The notes: a model not told the origin generated them from the letters alone. Positions 17,005 through 27,429 are shown, counted from the stretch's first letter. The stretch is DNA of 64,000 bases from an uncultured Rhodospirillales bacterium (GCA_903828515.1 CAIKMD010000006.1:682001-746000); one strand, 5' to 3'. Program-made: numbers and translations.

Positions 17005-17826
17005 CTACGCGGTCGCCTTCGGCGAGCGCCGGTATTCGGCAAGCCGGTCGGCGACGCGCGCGCGAATGGCGCCGCCCGAACTCTTCATCGCTTCGAAATC
17101 GGCGGCAGGCACCTTCTCGGGGATCGAGGCGATGAAGCTCGGCAAGGTCTGCGCCCGTCCCCACCATTCGCGCGTCGCCGGACGGTCTTCGATCCAGACG
17201 TCGAGCAGATCGAGATAGGCCATGCGGGCGACGAACGGCATCATGTTGATGTCGGCAAGGCTGAGTTGCGCGCCGATCAGCCACGGACCACCGGCCTTCA
17301 AATCCTTCTCCATCTTCGCGAAGGCCATCTCGAACGCGCCGATGCCCTGGAAGACATAAGGGCTGTCGACGCCCTCCTCATAAGTCGAGATCAGCCGCGC
17401 GCGCTTGATCGGATCGCCCACGTTCTGAAAGCGGCCCTGACGTTGCTCTTCGGTCATCCCGCGCATGCGCTCGCGAAACATCGCCGAGAAGCTGAGTTCG
17501 CGCGTCGCCTCGAAGAGCTGCTCGTCGACCGCCTTGCTCCAGAGACGCATCCGGGCGCGCAAAAACGGATCCGGCGGCACGAGACGGAGGTCCGGAAAGC
17601 AATCGTCGATATATTCGCAGATCAGCGTCGATTCGATGACGATATTTCCGTCGTGATCGAGCGCGGGGACGACGCCCTTCGGATTGATCTTCAGATACTC
17701 AGGCGAGAATTGCTCGTTCCGGAAGAGATCGACGTTCTGCGTGACGTAGTCGATGCCCTTTTCGGCCAGCGTGATGAACACCTTCTGGGTACAGATCGAA
17801 TTGTAATAGCTGTAGACCTTGAGCAT
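17005..17826 (-). CDS. Glutathione S-transferase family protein
   Basis: A 273-residue GST: thioredoxin-like N-domain (MLKVYSYYNSICTQKVFITL, cis-Pro loop NPKGVVPALDHDG, and ES in NIVIESTLICEYID for glutathione contact) and an all-helical C-domain with LIGAQLSLADINMMPFVARM. The ATG at 17826 begins the first beta strand; a longer upstream reading overlaps the preceding gene and is discarded. It lies 20 nt after an M24-like gene in a three-gene minus-strand operon, which suggests work on a common xenobiotic or conjugate. Exact class and substrate are not clear. Confidence 0.88.
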   Translation of the reverse strand: MLKVYSYYNSICTQKVFITLAEKGIDYVTQNVDLFRNEQFSPEYLKINPKGVVPALDHDGNIVIESTLICEYIDDCFPDLRLVPPDPFLRARMRLWSKAVDEQLFEATRELSFSAMFRERMRGMTEEQRQGRFQNVGDPIKRARLISTYEEGVDSPYVFQGIGAFEMAFAKMEKDLKAGGPWLIGAQLSLADINMMPFVARMAYLDLLDVWIEDRPATREWWGRAQTLPSFIASIPEKVPAADFEAMKSSGGAIRARVADRLAEYRRSPKATA

Positions 17827-17846
17827 CCTGTCCACTCCCGGGGCTT

Positions 17847-18893
17847 TCAGGCCGGCTTCCCCTGCCATAACACGTCGCAGCCCGATTCCGTCACCGCGAT
17901 GAGCGCCGAGGCATAGGCTGTTTCGCTGCCCTCTTTGGTGCTGGCGGTCACGGCATAAACCGCGCCGGCTTCGAGCGGGGCGCCCGGCCCTTCGTCGAGC
18001 GAGAGGCCGATCGCGTTCGCGGTAACCCCGTCCGGCAGGTGCGTGCCGGCCCGCGCCACGGCGAGAGCGGCGGCGAGCGCGTCGCGTGCGCGCGCATTCG
18101 TCGCGCCGGGACGGCGGGCGACGGTCACCGAACCCGACGCCCAATAACCGTGGTTCTGCACGACGATGCCGGCATTGGCGGGATCGAGCACGCGCTCGTC
18201 GCCTGCTGCGTCGAGCGGCAGCGGAATGCCGCTGGGCGACAGGCTCGCCATGACGCGCGCATCCTGCGCCCCCGCGGCCATCGCGGCGCGCTCGGCCGCG
18301 AGCCCGGCGCTGCGCACACCGGCGCCCGCGCGCACGCCGGCGGCAAACGCGTCCACCGCCGCTGCGAGCTGGCGCGCCGCGCCGCGCATCACCTCAAGCT
18401 CGCGCGGCGATTTGTGCCGCCGCACTGCATCGAGCGCCGGATCGAGCGACAGCAGCGCGCGCGGCGCCACCGCTTTGGCGATGCCGGCATATTGTGCCTG
18501 CGGTAGCGTCGCGAAACCCCAAGTCGCCAGCGTCGCGCCGTCGCCGAGTGACTCGGCGATGAGCTTCGTCGCGGCGCCGATCGGTCGCACGTCCTCGACC
18601 CAGGTCAAACGCTTGGCGATGTCCATCATCTTGGGCGTGCCGCCGGCGAAGATACACAGCGGCCCTTCGCGTGGCACGAGTACCAGCGCCGTCCCGAGCT
18701 TCGGGGTAAAGCCGGTGAGATAAGCCAGCGCGCCGTAATCGCCCGGATGGCCGTGGACGACGAGCGCCGCAGCGCCCGAATCCGACATCGCCGCGCGCAC
18801 GCGCGCGAGCCGGCCCTCATATTCGCTGCGCGGCAGCACGCTCTCGTCCCAGTCATAGGGGCCGGTGAGCAACGTCGATTCAAGAATCTGCAT
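17847..18893 (-). CDS. Degenerate M24-like (creatinase/aminopeptidase P) protein
   Basis: A 348-residue protein with the creatinase-type N-terminal domain (SEYEGRLARVRAAMSDSGAAAL, then YLTGF) and a shortened pita-bread C-domain. None of the five metal ligands of M24 peptidases is recognisable: the strand that should carry them reads GIVVQNHGYWASGSVTVARR. It is therefore unlikely to be a metallopeptidase; a non-metal hydrolase like creatinase, or a partner subunit of the next M24-like protein (3 nt away), is more plausible. The operon order is M24, this gene, GST. Confidence 0.75.
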   Translation of the reverse strand: MQILESTLLTGPYDWDESVLPRSEYEGRLARVRAAMSDSGAAALVVHGHPGDYGALAYLTGFTPKLGTALVLVPREGPLCIFAGGTPKMMDIAKRLTWVEDVRPIGAATKLIAESLGDGATLATWGFATLPQAQYAGIAKAVAPRALLSLDPALDAVRRHKSPRELEVMRGAARQLAAAVDAFAAGVRAGAGVRSAGLAAERAAMAAGAQDARVMASLSPSGIPLPLDAAGDERVLDPANAGIVVQNHGYWASGSVTVARRPGATNARARDALAAALAVARAGTHLPDGVTANAIGLSLDEGPGAPLEAGAVYAVTASTKEGSETAYASALIAVTESGCDVLWQGKPA

Positions 18894-18896
18894 GGC

Positions 18897-20009
18897 TCAA
18901 CCCTCGACCGTGCCGAGTTCGGCCCATTTCGTACTGAGTGACTCGAAGCCGGTCGCGGTCACGCGCACCGGTTCGCCGCACAGCAGATAGCCGGTCTCGG
19001 GCAAATACTGGTTGGGATGGACGACGAAGATCATATCCTCTTCGAGAATCGTCTCGTTCTCGATGCCGATATCGCCCGGCGCGATCGAGCCCGTGCCCAT
19101 GCCGTGGCCGCGGCGATTCATGTAGGGCGGCCGGTTATATTGTTTGTAGCCGGCCTCGGTCAGCACGGCGTCGACCGCGCCGGCGACGTCCGAAACCCTG
19201 ACTCCGGGACGGATCGTCTCGATGCCGGCGGTCATCGCCCGCACCACCAGCGCGTATTTCTCGGCGAGGACGTTCGACGGCGTGCCGACCGAGGCGCTGC
19301 GGCAGATTTGCCCGAACTGCCCGTCATAGGCGGGCGTCGATTCGGCGATGATGACGTCGCCGCGTTCGAGCGGCCGGTTGCTCGACGCGCCGACGCCCTG
19401 CTGATGCGGTCCGCCGCTCAGCATCAGGAAATTGTCGTTGGCGCCGAGTCCGCGCGCATAGAGGTTCATTTCGACCGCGAGGTCGCATTCGCGCATCCCC
19501 GCGCGGCCGAACGCGAGCATATGCTCGTGTGTCTTTTCGGCGATCGCGACGGCCTTGCGCGCGTTGGCGATCTCCTCGTCGGTCTTCGGAGCCGTGACCT
19601 CGTTCACCGCATCGTCGAACGGCAATGCATCGGTTCCGACGATGTCGAGAACCCGCACGGCGAGGTCGTGCGTCATGTTGCCGAGACCGGTGGTCGCGAT
19701 GCGGCCGGGCGCGCGCTGGCGCAACAGCTCGGCGAGCGAACCGGCGAGGTCGTCGGTCGCCGTTAGCGGCAATTCGGGGCGCCGGAGCGCCGCGCGCTCG
19801 GCATCGTAGGCCGGGGTGACGATCAGCCGCTGGGTACCGTCGGCGCGGAGCACGAGCGCGCTCTCGCCGAGCGCGCGATAGCCCATGAGATGCGCCGCCA
19901 AGTTGATCCGCGCCAGATGATGCTTGGCGTTCGAAAACGCGACGAGTGTGTCGACCCGCTCCGCCGCCATGCGACGAAGCACGCGCTCGATCCGATCAGC
20001 CCGGTTCAT
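18897..20009 (-). CDS. M24-family pita-bread protein, creatinase-like
   Basis: A 370-residue protein with creatinase N-domain and M24 C-domain. The His of RRGHGMGTG is kept, but the two Asp ligands seem replaced by Glu and Gln (IIAESTPAYDG followed by QICR), and the TIEP Glu by His in VVHPNQY. Creatinase itself needs no metal, so activity on a C-N bond of a small molecule is possible. The start at 20009 follows a strong GGGAGGAG ribosome-binding site. It is first in a minus-strand operon with the degenerate paralogue and a GST. Confidence 0.8.
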   Translation of the reverse strand: MNRADRIERVLRRMAAERVDTLVAFSNAKHHLARINLAAHLMGYRALGESALVLRADGTQRLIVTPAYDAERAALRRPELPLTATDDLAGSLAELLRQRAPGRIATTGLGNMTHDLAVRVLDIVGTDALPFDDAVNEVTAPKTDEEIANARKAVAIAEKTHEHMLAFGRAGMRECDLAVEMNLYARGLGANDNFLMLSGGPHQQGVGASSNRPLERGDVIIAESTPAYDGQFGQICRSASVGTPSNVLAEKYALVVRAMTAGIETIRPGVRVSDVAGAVDAVLTEAGYKQYNRPPYMNRRGHGMGTGSIAPGDIGIENETILEEDMIFVVHPNQYLPETGYLLCGEPVRVTATGFESLSTKWAELGTVEG

Positions 20010-20204
20010 GCCAAACTCCTCCCAATGCGGGCGCAAGGTTAGCGGGTTCGCCGCGCGGTGTGTAGGCGGAGAAACGGCGCCACCAACGGCAGCCTTCGAC
20101 CCGTTCTCGAATTCTGAATGGTTCCCGAACAGCGCGCTGTTTCGGTGATTTCTGCCGTGCCGGTCGTGAAGAGGCGGGGAGGCTCGATGATTGCGGCTCG
20201 CCCG

Positions 20205-20510
20205 TCAGCCCGTGCGAGCGAGCCTGAGCACGACGCCTTTGCCGCGGACCTCCGCTTCCTCGTACTCCGCCGCGGCTATCGCCCGATCGAGCGCCGCGCG
20301 CAGCTCCTTCGCTGTTTCCAGCGTCAGTTCAACGCCCGCCCGCGCACCCGCATCGAGCGCGGTGTTGATGAAGTCGAGGGTGATGACGTCACCCAATGGC
20401 GCGTGGCGTGCGTGGTCATAAGCGACCACGGTTTGCGCGAGCGGGAACCATTCGTCCCCGCGTTTCGCCATGCCTTCGGCGCGCGCAATCTCGACGATCG
20501 ATGTGCACAT
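20205..20510 (-). CDS. Small conserved protein (resembles DUF6295)
   Basis: A 101-residue protein beginning MCTSIVEIARAEG. It resembles a small family, DUF6295 as far as I recall, that starts with MCTSIVE and has EWFPLAQTVVAYDHARHAP. No membrane segments are visible. It follows the dienelactone hydrolase gene by 11 nt on the same strand, and the pair is probably one operon. Function is unknown. The 195 nt downstream to the M24 gene contain only an AACAGCGCGCTGTT palindrome at 20128-20141. Confidence 0.75.
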   Translation of the reverse strand: MCTSIVEIARAEGMAKRGDEWFPLAQTVVAYDHARHAPLGDVITLDFINTALDAGARAGVELTLETAKELRAALDRAIAAAEYEEAEVRGKGVVLRLARTG

Positions 20511-20521
20511 GACCGCTTCTC

Positions 20522-21280
20522 CTACTTTGCCAGATGCTTGCCGAAGAAGGCATGCACCTTGCTCCAGCCATCCATGCATTGCTCGATCCGATACATCGGC
20601 CGGTTCCAATAGAAGAAGCCGTGGCCCGCGCCGTCATAGCGGTGGAATTCATAGTTTTTGCCGTGCTTTTTCAGCTCGGCCTCGTGCTGGTTCACCTGCT
20701 CCGGGCTCGGCGAACGATCTTCGTTGCCGAAGAGGCCGAGCAGCGGGCAGGAGAGGTCCTTCGTCATGTCGATCGCCGCGACGGGTTTTTTGGGGGTGAG
20801 GTCTTCCTTGGCCACGACCACGCCGCCACCCCAAAGCTCGACGGCCGCATCGACGTCGCTCCGCGTACAGGCATAGATGAACGTATGCCGGCCGCCCGAG
20901 CAGGAGCCGATAAGACCGACCTTGCCGTTGTGATTGGGTTGCGCGCGCATCCACGCCACCGCGCCGGCGGTATCGCCGACCATCTGGGAATCGGCAATGC
21001 CACCCTGGGCACGCACCTTTGCGGCGACGTCGTCCGGGTTGGCGTCGCTGCCGCCGCCTTCGCGCTCGTAGAGATTGGCGCAAATCGCGATATAACCGGC
21101 ATGAGCGAACCGACGTGTCTCGTCGATGTAGTATTCGCTCCAGCCTGGCACATGATGAATCAGCACGACGCCCGGAAAGGGGCCAGGACCAGATGGTTTG
21201 GCCACATACGCCGTGATCGGCGTTCCCTTGTCGCCTTCGATGGTTACGTTCTCACAAATCATCCCCCGGTAGAACGACAT
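20522..21280 (-). CDS. Dienelactone hydrolase family protein
   Basis: A 252-residue alpha/beta hydrolase of the dienelactone hydrolase family. The nucleophile is probably Cys127 in IGSCSGGR (carboxymethylenebutenolidase uses Cys at this point), with the acid in GNEDRSPS and the His in GAGHGFFYWNRP. No signal peptide is present, so it is cytoplasmic. Dienelactone hydrolases open lactones in chloro-aromatic breakdown, but the family is broad and the substrate is not certain. It is transcribed ahead of the small DUF6295-like gene. Confidence 0.88.
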   Translation of the reverse strand: MSFYRGMICENVTIEGDKGTPITAYVAKPSGPGPFPGVVLIHHVPGWSEYYIDETRRFAHAGYIAICANLYEREGGGSDANPDDVAAKVRAQGGIADSQMVGDTAGAVAWMRAQPNHNGKVGLIGSCSGGRHTFIYACTRSDVDAAVELWGGGVVVAKEDLTPKKPVAAIDMTKDLSCPLLGLFGNEDRSPSPEQVNQHEAELKKHGKNYEFHRYDGAGHGFFYWNRPMYRIEQCMDGWSKVHAFFGKHLAK

Positions 21281-21441
21281 CGCTTTTCTCCATGAGATTG
21301 AACGGCTATTCGGCCATCTTAGCTGTTCACGCTAAACGTCAGCAATTGGCACTTCATCGAAACAGCGTCGGCGGCCTTCGTGAACTCACCTATTTCCCTT
21401 GGCGCATTGTGCGGAGAACGGCCGGGCTCTACGTTGGAGAG

Positions 21442-22146
21442 ATGGTCGGCAAACCCACGATTGGATCCAAGCGGGATCAAAGCGAAGCCTATGGGAACCG
21501 TGCGACCCTGCGACGGCGCGATCTGCTCGTTGCGAGCGGGGTATGCATTCTCCTGAGCCGAAACGCTTTTGCACTACCGACCGGCGGGCGTCGTCTCATG
21601 CTCAAGAATATGTACACGGGCGAGACCTTCAACGGACCTTATCGCGACGCGACCGGACCGCTGCCCGATGCGCTTTTGGACCTTGCCAGTTTTCTGCGCG
21701 ATTTCCACGTCAACAAGACCGGACCGGTCGATGTCGGCATGCTCGATTTTCTCGCCGATGTGATGGCCGCGACCGGTCAGAGCAGCGCGACCGTGCTCTC
21801 GGCCTATCGGACCCGCGAGACCAATGAGCGGCTTAAGGCCACGAATTTTGGAGTCGCCGAGGAGAGCCAACATCTCTTTGGGCGTGCGATCGACATCACC
21901 TTCGATTCCGATCTGGGTAAGGTGGAGCGCGCGGCTCTCGTCATGAAGCGGGGCGGCGTCGGCTGGTACCCGCGCTCTCATTTCATCCATCTCGACAGCG
22001 GACCGACACGGAGTTGGGAACTGGATGGAACAGGTTTCGAAAACTTGCTCGGCCCGCCACGGCCCGGCCATATCCTTACCAATAAGGAGATACTGGCGCG
22101 GTTGCGCGCGGTAACGCGCCAGGAATTTCTGCTCCGGCACCACTGA
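21442..22146 (+). CDS. DUF882/M15-like peptidoglycan peptidase with Tat signal
   Basis: A 234-residue DUF882 protein, related to the MepK-type LD/DD-endopeptidases of murein. The N-terminus LRRRDLLVASGVCILLSR is a twin-arginine-type export signal. The zinc site is visible in SQHLFGRAIDITF (His, Asp) and in HFIHLD (His). The ATG at 21442 has GGAGAG before it; the frame is open further upstream but without better starts. A role in cell-wall cross-link cleavage in the periplasm is expected. It is a single gene, followed by the tRNA-Gln gene in opposite orientation. Confidence 0.85.
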   Translation: MVGKPTIGSKRDQSEAYGNRATLRRRDLLVASGVCILLSRNAFALPTGGRRLMLKNMYTGETFNGPYRDATGPLPDALLDLASFLRDFHVNKTGPVDVGMLDFLADVMAATGQSSATVLSAYRTRETNERLKATNFGVAEESQHLFGRAIDITFDSDLGKVERAALVMKRGGVGWYPRSHFIHLDSGPTRSWELDGTGFENLLGPPRPGHILTNKEILARLRAVTRQEFLLRHH

Positions 22147-22205
22147 CCCGTCTTCGCCGAACCGTTCTTTAACGGAGGCGACGGTCAGACTTACGGGACG
22201 GCGCC

Positions 22206-22279
22206 TGGCTGGGGGACTAGGATTCGAACCTAGATTAACGGAGTCAGAGTCCGCTGTCCTGCCGTTGGACGATCCCCCA
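22206..22279 (-). tRNA. tRNA-Gln (anticodon CUG)
   Basis: On the minus strand a full cloverleaf folds: 7-bp acceptor stem TGGGGGA/TCCCCCA, D arm with GTCC/GGAC, anticodon stem GCGGA/TCCGT with loop CTCTGAC giving anticodon CTG, and T arm CTAGG-TTCGAAT-CCTAG. The discriminator G and the CCA end are encoded. CUG reads the glutamine codon CAG, the main Gln codon in GC-rich genomes. Confidence 0.95.
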
Positions 22280-22354
22280 ATTGGGCGTGCGTGCTGGGGC
22301 GGTGGATAGCACACGCGGCGGTCCTTGTGTAGGGCGCGGCGGACCGGTTTCGGC

Positions 22355-22480
22355 CTATTCGGCCTTCACCACCGCGTTGATCGAGGTGTCGCCCGAGACG
22401 ATCATCCACGCCGCCGCGATCAGGAAGAAACACGCGATCGCGCTTTGCGCCGCCATCAGGGCGGTGAGGTTTCCGCCCAT
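22355..22480 (-). CDS. Possible 41-residue single-helix membrane protein
   Basis: A short reading frame starting MGGNLTALMAAQ with one hydrophobic helix (IACFFLIAAAWMIVS) and a polar end (TSINAVVKAE). AGGG lies upstream of its ATG. It would be the only content of the 337-nt gap between the tRNA and ppx apart from the tandem hexamer repeat. Evidence is the balanced amino-acid make-up only; it could be spurious. Confidence 0.3.
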   Translation of the reverse strand: MGGNLTALMAAQSAIACFFLIAAAWMIVSGDTSINAVVKAE

Positions 22481-22522
22481 GCTTGCCCTGATCCCTCGAT
22501 CGATCAGGCGGAGCGGGGAAGG

Positions 22523-22552
22523 CGACGGGGACGGGGACGGGGACGGGGACGG
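22523..22552. repeat. Tandem hexamer repeat (GACGGG)5
   Basis: Five perfect direct copies of GACGGG stand in the leader region of the ppx gene, 66 nt before its GTG start. Such a hexamer run could vary in copy number by slippage. It is not in a likely coding frame. Confidence 0.9.
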
Positions 22553-22617
22553 GCCTTATCAGGGCGGTGGGGCTGGGCTAGATTGCCGGTACTCTCTTTC
22601 CCAAGGTGTGAATCCTC

Positions 22618-23634
22618 GTGCAGAAGCCGTTTTCTTCGCCTGTCTCCGGTGCGCCCGACGCGCCGACGGGCGAAATCTTTGCGGCACTCGACCTCGGCAC
22701 CAATAATTGCCGGCTGTTGGTTGCGCGCGCCGATGGCGCCGAAACCACGTCGGGTTTCACGGTGATCGACGCGTTCTCGCGGATCGTTCGGCTGGGCGAG
22801 GGCCTCGCCGCGAGCGGCGTCCTCTCCGAAGGCGCGATGACGCGGACGATCGACGCGCTGAAAATCTGCGCCGAGCGGATCGCTTCGCACCGGGTCAGCC
22901 GCGCGCGCACCATCGCCACCGAGGCCTGCCGCCGCGCCGGCAACGGGCCCGATTTTATGGCGCGGGTGCGCGGCGAAACCGGCCTCGATCTCGAAATCAT
23001 CACGCCGGAGGAAGAGGCGCGCCTCGTCGTCGCCGGCTGCTCGGCGCTGCTCGATCCGCATGTCCCCAACGCGCTGGTCTTCGATATCGGCGGCGGTTCG
23101 ACCGAGTTGGTCTGGTTGTCGGTTCCGCCCTCGGGTGGTGCCGTCACGATCATCGATTCCGTGTCGCTGCCGCATGGCGTCGTCACGCTGGCCGACCGTT
23201 ACGGCGGCCGCGAGGTCTCGCCCGAAACCTACGCCGCGATGGTGGCCGAGATCGACGCGGCGCTGGCCGATGTCGATGCGCGCAACAATATCGCGGCGCG
23301 GGTTGCCGCCGGCGCGGTGCAGATGCTGGGCTCGTCGGGCACGGTGACGACGCTCGCCGCCGTGCATTTCCGCCTGCCGCGCTACAACCGCCGCCGCGTC
23401 GACGGCGCGACATTGAGCTTCGACGATCTGCGCCGCGCCTCGCGGCTCCTGTCGAGCCAGAGCCATGAACAACGCGTGCGCAACGGCTGCATCGGGATCG
23501 AGCGCGCCGACCTGGTGATCGGCGGCTGCGCCATTCTCGAGGCGATCTGCAATCGCTGGCCGGTCGGCAAACTGCGCATCGCCGATCGCGGCATCCGCGA
23601 AGGCATACTTCTGAACCTCGCGCGGGGCGCCTGA
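22618..23634 (+). CDS. ppx: Ppx/GppA exopolyphosphatase family protein
   Basis: A 338-residue member of the Ppx/GppA phosphatases, which hydrolyse polyphosphate or pppGpp in the stringent response. The two ASKHA nucleotide-binding motifs are present: AALDLGTNNCRLLVARA near the N-terminus and FDIGGGSTELVW in the middle, with LGSSGTVTTLA following. It is the short alphaproteobacterial form, without the extra C-terminal HD domain. The start is GTG at 22618, preceded by AAGGTG. Its stop overlaps the rlmE start by one base (TGATG), an arrangement common in alphaproteobacteria. Confidence 0.9.
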   Translation: MQKPFSSPVSGAPDAPTGEIFAALDLGTNNCRLLVARADGAETTSGFTVIDAFSRIVRLGEGLAASGVLSEGAMTRTIDALKICAERIASHRVSRARTIATEACRRAGNGPDFMARVRGETGLDLEIITPEEEARLVVAGCSALLDPHVPNALVFDIGGGSTELVWLSVPPSGGAVTIIDSVSLPHGVVTLADRYGGREVSPETYAAMVAEIDAALADVDARNNIAARVAAGAVQMLGSSGTVTTLAAVHFRLPRYNRRRVDGATLSFDDLRRASRLLSSQSHEQRVRNGCIGIERADLVIGGCAILEAICNRWPVGKLRIADRGIREGILLNLARGA

Positions 23635-24308
23635 TGGCGAAGAAGGTCTCGCACGGCGCGCGCCGGATGATGACGGTGCGCGTGAAGACGGCGAAGAAAC
23701 GCTCGACCTCCTCGGCCGCCTGGCTCGCGCGTCAGCTCAACGATCCCTATGTCGCCGAGGCAAGGCGCCTCGGCTATCGCTCGCGCGCCGCGTTCAAGCT
23801 AATCGAACTCGACGACCGGTTTCATGTCCTGAAGAAGGGCGCGAAGGTGGTCGATCTCGGCGCCGCGCCCGGCGGCTGGACCCAGATCGCGATCGCGCGC
23901 GGCGCGCATGTCGTCGCGGCGGACATCTTGCCGATGGAATCGGTGCCCGGTGCGGTGGTGATGGAACTCGATTTCATGGACGACGCGGCGCCCGATCTCA
24001 TCAAGGCAAAACTCGGCGGCAAGGTCGATGTGGTGTTGAGCGACATGGCCGCGCCGACCACCGGCCACGCCGCGACCGACCATCTGCGCATCGTCGCGAT
24101 GGCCGATGCGGCGCATCTTTTCGCCACCGAGATCTTGGCGCCGGGCGGCAGTTTTCTCGCCAAAGTGTTCCAGGGCGGCGCCACCGGCGAATTGCTGGTG
24201 GCCCTGAAACGCGATTTCACCACTGTCCGCCACGCCAAGCCGCCCGCCAGCCGAGCCGAGTCGGCCGAGATTTATGTGGTCGCGCAAGGGTTCAAGGGGC
24301 GGGCCTAG
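23634..24308 (+). CDS. rlmE: 23S rRNA 2'-O-ribose U2552 methyltransferase RlmE (FtsJ)
   Basis: A 224-residue RlmE: it methylates U2552 of 23S rRNA in the assembling 50S subunit. The SAM motif VVDLGAAPGGWTQIA is clear, and the catalytic K-D-K-E pattern is represented by the Lys of RSRAAFKL, Asp in LSDMAAP, Lys in FLAKVFQG and Glu in SAEIYVVAQGF. The basic N-terminal extension (KKVSHGARRMMTVRVKTAKK) is usual for the alphaproteobacterial protein. Translationally coupled to ppx. Confidence 0.95.
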   Translation: MAKKVSHGARRMMTVRVKTAKKRSTSSAAWLARQLNDPYVAEARRLGYRSRAAFKLIELDDRFHVLKKGAKVVDLGAAPGGWTQIAIARGAHVVAADILPMESVPGAVVMELDFMDDAAPDLIKAKLGGKVDVVLSDMAAPTTGHAATDHLRIVAMADAAHLFATEILAPGGSFLAKVFQGGATGELLVALKRDFTTVRHAKPPASRAESAEIYVVAQGFKGRA

Positions 24309-24364
24309 CGCACGGCTCCCATCCCATTTCGCGCTACCCGACTCGTCCGGGCCTCTTCCCCTGA

Positions 24365-25873
<1,509 letters not shown>

Positions 25874-25908
25874 CCCATAAGCTTCGAGGGTTGGACGGGC
25901 GCCGTGCG

Positions 25909-25986
25909 CCCTTCGACAGGCTCAGGGTGAGGAAGTTTTTCTTAATGCCCTCTAAAATTCATCCTCAGCCTGAGCTTGTCGAAGGC
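25909..25986. repeat. Palindromic repeat B copy 1 (CCTTCGACAGGCTCAGG family)
   Basis: Two inverted arms, CCTTCGACAGGCTCAGG (25910-25926) and its near-complement ending GCTTGTCGAAGG (25963-25985), enclose an AT-richer loop. Further copies occur at 57594-57640, 59421-59507 and 60754-60838. A transcript would form a long hairpin between guaB and the methyltransferase gene. Confidence 0.85.
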
Positions 25987-26027
25987 CGCAGGATGTCGAT
26001 GCAGCATCACCAAGAAAAGATCGCGCC

Positions 26028-27407
26028 ATGACTCCCGGCGCCCGGATCGAAGCCGCGATCGGATTGCTCGAGGCGATTAACGCGGGGCGCGCGCCGGCCG
26101 ACGACATCGTCGCCGAGTATTTCCGCCGCCACCGCTTCGCCGGGGTGAAGGATCGCGCCGCGATCTCGAAACACATCTATGGCGTGCTGCGGCAACGCGC
26201 GTCGATCGACTGGTGGGTGTCGCGCAACGGGATGGTTCCCGACGCGAGGAAACGCCTTCTCGCGCAGCTCTCGCTGTTCGAGGAATGGCCGATCGGTTCG
26301 ATCGTGCGCGCCTGCGACGGCGACGTGTTCCGCCCGATGCCGTTGGACCAGGCCGAGCAGGCGCTGATCACCGCGCTCTCGGGCGCGAAGCCTCACCCGA
26401 ACGAGATGCCGCAGGACGCGCGCGGCAATTACCCGACCTGGCTCGGGCCTTATCTTGAAAAGGCCCTCGGGCGCGACGTGCCGCGCGAGATGGCGGCGCT
26501 GGAAGCCGAGGCGCCGATGGATCTGCGCGTCAACACGCTGGTCAACGAGCGCACGACCGCGCTGGCCGCGCTCGAAGACGCGGGCATCATGCCGGTGCGC
26601 ACGCCGCATTCGCCCTTGGGCCTGCGCGTGTTCGAGCGGTTTCCGCTCTCGACGTTGTCGGTCTTCAAGTCGGGCGGCATCGAGGTGCAGGACGAAGGCT
26701 CGCAGGTCGCGGCCCTGCTGGCCGATGCGCGGCCGGGCATGCGGGTCGTCGATTTCTGCGCCGGCGCTGGCGGCAAGACCCTGGCGCTCGCGGCGTCGAT
26801 GAAGAACAAGGGCCATCTCGTCGCCTGCGATGTTTCGGCCAAGCGTCTCGAGCGCGCGACCCAGCGCCTGCGCCGCGCCACCGCCTCGATCGTCCAGCGC
26901 GTGCCGCTGGAAAATCAGCGCGACAAATGGGTCAAGAAACACGTCATGGGGTTCGATCGCGTCTTCGTCGACGCGCCCTGCACCGGCACCGGCACCTGGC
27001 GGCGCAATCCTGATGCCAAATGGCGCCTCAAGGAAAACGACGTGAGCGAGCTGGCCGCGCTCCAGGCCGACATCCTCGACAGCGCGCAGCGCCTGGTGAA
27101 GCCGGGCGGCCGCCTGATCTACGCGACCTGCTCGATCCTCAAGGAAGAGGACGAGGATCAGGTCGAGAATTTCCTGGCTGCTCACGACCAGTTCACCCTG
27201 GTCCCGATCACGGATGTCTGGGCCGAGACGATGGACACGCCCTGTCCGGTGCGCGGCACGACGCTGCGGCTCAGCCCGGCGCGCCACGGCACCGACGGAT
27301 TTTTCGTCGCGGTGATGCAGCGCAAGATGATCGAGAAGAAACCGGACAAAAAGAAGAACGATGCCAACGATGGCGCACCCGACGAAGCGCCGGTTGACGA
27401 AGAGTGA
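26028..27407 (+). CDS. RsmB/NOP-family RNA (cytosine-5) methyltransferase
   Basis: A 459-residue RsmB/NOP2-type enzyme that methylates cytosine C5 in rRNA or tRNA. An N-terminal NusB-like helical domain (about 1-150) precedes the SAM domain, which has VVDFCAGAGGKTLALA, the motif IV Cys318 in DAPCTGTGTW and the motif VI nucleophile Cys368 in YATCSILKEEDE. Both catalytic cysteines are present. The C-terminus after residue 430 is a Lys/Asp-rich low-complexity tail (KKPDKKKNDAND). The ribosome-binding site is weak. The exact target nucleotide cannot be assigned from sequence. Confidence 0.9.
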   Translation: MTPGARIEAAIGLLEAINAGRAPADDIVAEYFRRHRFAGVKDRAAISKHIYGVLRQRASIDWWVSRNGMVPDARKRLLAQLSLFEEWPIGSIVRACDGDVFRPMPLDQAEQALITALSGAKPHPNEMPQDARGNYPTWLGPYLEKALGRDVPREMAALEAEAPMDLRVNTLVNERTTALAALEDAGIMPVRTPHSPLGLRVFERFPLSTLSVFKSGGIEVQDEGSQVAALLADARPGMRVVDFCAGAGGKTLALAASMKNKGHLVACDVSAKRLERATQRLRRATASIVQRVPLENQRDKWVKKHVMGFDRVFVDAPCTGTGTWRRNPDAKWRLKENDVSELAALQADILDSAQRLVKPGGRLIYATCSILKEEDEDQVENFLAAHDQFTLVPITDVWAETMDTPCPVRGTTLRLSPARHGTDGFFVAVMQRKMIEKKPDKKKNDANDGAPDEAPVDEE

Positions 27408-27429
27408 TCTTCTTTGAGTCTCGCTCCCC

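Noticed and set aside
20128-20141. AACAGCGCGCTGTT palindrome considered as a terminator for the dienelactone hydrolase operon
   Set aside because: The stem is short and not followed by a T tract on either strand; it is left as an unexplained palindrome.
21574-22314. Minus-strand frame of 246 codons running through the tRNA-Gln gene
   Set aside because: It crosses a well-folded tRNA and lies antisense to the DUF882 gene; no protein features.
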